DNA from: Frankiaceae bacterium
Lineage (GTDB): Bacteria > Actinomycetota > Actinomycetes > JADGOU01
NCBI GenBank assembly: GCA_017882835.1
Contig: JADGOU010000027.1
Span: 1 to 16,293 of the forward strand
Length of the DNA stretch: 16,293 nt
Reading direction: 5' to 3'
Shown here: piece after piece, positions 15,146 to 16,293 of the stretch
Layout of the letters: every line of letters starts with the position of its first letter
How positions within the stretch are numbered: the stretch's first letter is position 1
Made by a program: the position numbers and the translations under genes
Notes under the pieces: model-generated
Told to the model about the DNA's origin: nothing
The model's input: only the letters and a program-made list of their open reading frames with translations
Databases searched by the model: none

Positions 15146-16293
15146 GGTTACGGCGCCCCAGTCGTTGGCGGCTCCTCCGTCGCCGGCTCAGCTGGCTGCC
15201 GGCCGGCTCCCGGACTTCCCCTGGGACCGGCTGGCGCCGTCCGCCGAGCTAGCCCGCCGGCACCCGGGCGGGCTGGTCGACCTGTCGGTCGGTACGCCGG
15301 TCGACCCGACGCCGGCGGTGGTGCGCGCCGCGCTGCGCGCCGCGGCGGATGCCCCCGGCTACCCGCTGACCGCCGGCACCGCGGCGCTACGGGCGGCCGC
15401 CGCCGACTACCTGCGCCGTCGGCTCGGCGTTGCGGTGGACCCAGCGGCGGTGCTGCCCACGGTCGGGTCCAAGGAGCTGGTTGCGCTGCTGCCCGGCCTG
15501 CTCGGCCTGAGCGCCGGTGACCGGGTGCTGCTGCCGGAGCTGGCCTACCCGACGTACGACGTGGGGGCGCGGTTGGCCGGGGCGGAACCGGTCGCGGTGG
15601 CCGACGTGGCCCGGGCCGACCCGGCCGGCGTCCGGCTGGTCTGGCTGAACTCGCCGTCGAACCCGACCGGCGCCGTCACCGGGGCCGAGGAGCTGCGGGC
15701 TGTCGTGGCGTGGGCGCGGGCGCACGGGGTGCTCGTGGTCAGCGACGAGTGCTATGCCGAGTTCGGCTGGGAGGCCGCGCCGGTCTCGGTGCTGCACCCT
15801 GGTGTCTGCGACGGGTCGAGCGTCGGCCTGCTGGCTGTGCACTCGCTGTCCAAGCGCTCGAACATGGCGGGCTACCGGGCCGGGTTCGTCGCTGGCGACC
15901 CGGCAGTCGTCGCGGCGCTGTTGGAGGTTCGCCGGCACGCCGGGCTGATGGTGCCCGGGCCGGTGCAGGCCGCGATGGTCGCGGCGCTGTCTGACGACGC
16001 CCACGTCGAGCAGCAGCGGGCTCGGTACGCCGGCCGCCGGGCGCTGCTACGGCCGGCGCTGGCGGCCGCCGGCTGGCAGGTCGAGCCCAGCGAGGGCGGG
16101 CTCTACCTGTGGGTCAGCTCCCCGGCGTACGACTGCTGGGGCTCGGTGCAGCGCCTCGCCGAGCTCGGCATCCTGGTCGCGCCGGGGGAGTTCTACGGCC
16201 CGGCCGGCGGCCGGCACGTCCGGGTGGCGCTGACCGCCACCGACGAGCGGGTGGCCGCCGCCGCCGACCGGCTGACCGGCGGCCAGGCCGGCT
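15132..16293 (+). CDS. dapC: Succinyldiaminopimelate transaminase-type aminotransferase (3' end outside window)
   Basis: A fold-type I PLP aminotransferase, open to the right edge (387 codons seen, close to full length). The opening LPDFPWDRLAP, the GYPLTAGTAALRAA helix, the cofactor-binding NSPSNPTGAV, SDECYAEFGW, and SLSKRSNMAGYRAG with the Schiff-base lysine K241 match the actinobacterial DapC group. These enzymes transaminate N-succinyl-2-amino-6-ketopimelate in lysine/diaminopimelate and peptidoglycan synthesis. The start is uncertain: GTG 15132 overlaps the ferredoxin gene by 14 nt and adds a Pro/Ala-rich stretch of about 22 residues before the conserved part, and its ribosome binding site is weak. 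TTG 15165 is the alternative. Translational coupling to fdxA is likely. Related aminotransferases can look alike, so exact substrate is inferred from motifs and synteny. Confidence 0.88.
   Translation, partial: MKTPEVTAPQSLAAPPSPAQLAAGRLPDFPWDRLAPSAELARRHPGGLVDLSVGTPVDPTPAVVRAALRAAADAPGYPLTAGTAALRAAAADYLRRRLGVAVDPAAVLPTVGSKELVALLPGLLGLSAGDRVLLPELAYPTYDVGARLAGAEPVAVADVARADPAGVRLVWLNSPSNPTGAVTGAEELRAVVAWARAHGVLVVSDECYAEFGWEAAPVSVLHPGVCDGSSVGLLAVHSLSKRSNMAGYRAGFVAGDPAVVAALLEVRRHAGLMVPGPVQAAMVAALSDDAHVEQQRARYAGRRALLRPALAAAGWQVEPSEGGLYLWVSSPAYDCWGSVQRLAELGILVAPGEFYGPAGGRHVRVALTATDERVAAAADRLTGGQAG

Overview
This window looks like ordinary, well-packed chromosome of a high-GC actinobacterium. The evidence is strong G/C bias at third codon positions, many GTG starts, a mycothiol gene (mshB), a 7-iron FdxA-type ferredoxin and an actinobacterial DapC-type aminotransferase. 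No tRNA, rRNA, CRISPR array, insertion sequence or prophage is visible. I cannot name the genus.

Layout. Bases 1-453 (minus) hold the start of a hemerythrin HHE-domain protein that runs off the left edge. Divergent from it is typA (640-2523). Bases 2524-2703 contain what looks like the decayed 3' end of a PIN-domain (VapC-like) toxin gene on the minus strand. Next come mshB (2704-3735), a 365-bp non-coding stretch, an unusual membrane-anchored FtsH-like AAA protease (4101-6089) and a small four-helix membrane protein with DHDRE repeats (6136-6675). A chemosensory cluster follows: cheW (6733-7254), a six-helix methyl-accepting protein (7344-8924), a hybrid CheA carrying its own CheW and receiver domains (8936-11221), and a response regulator with a GAF-like C-terminal half (11230-12216). 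The right part holds a flavin reductase (12253-12816), a convergent Dabb-domain gene (12835-13125, minus), a cysteinyl-tRNA synthetase with a KMAKS signature (13237-14658, minus) and, divergent from it, the ferredoxin (14810-15145) overlapping a DapC-type aminotransferase that runs off the right edge (15132-16293).

How the parts fit. From memory, typA, mshB, a small membrane protein, a ferredoxin and dapC also occur in this order in Mycobacterium tuberculosis (about Rv1165 to Rv1178). The window therefore looks like a conserved actinobacterial block into which the FtsH-like gene and the chemosensory operon have been placed. The chemosensory set has receptor, adaptor, kinase and regulator, but no CheR, CheB or flagellar gene in view, and the kinase lacks a recognisable CheY-binding P2 domain. 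That composition fits a FrzE-like or 'alternative cellular function' pathway better than classical flagellar chemotaxis, but its output is not visible here.

Expression signals. Four genes (mshB, the small membrane protein, the flavin reductase and cysS) have a TANNNT -10 element exactly 6 or 7 nt before the start codon. This suggests leaderless transcripts and fixes their starts. GC-rich inverted repeats at the ends of typA, mshB, the FtsH-like gene, the chemosensory operon and the flavin reductase/Dabb pair look like terminators without U-tracts.
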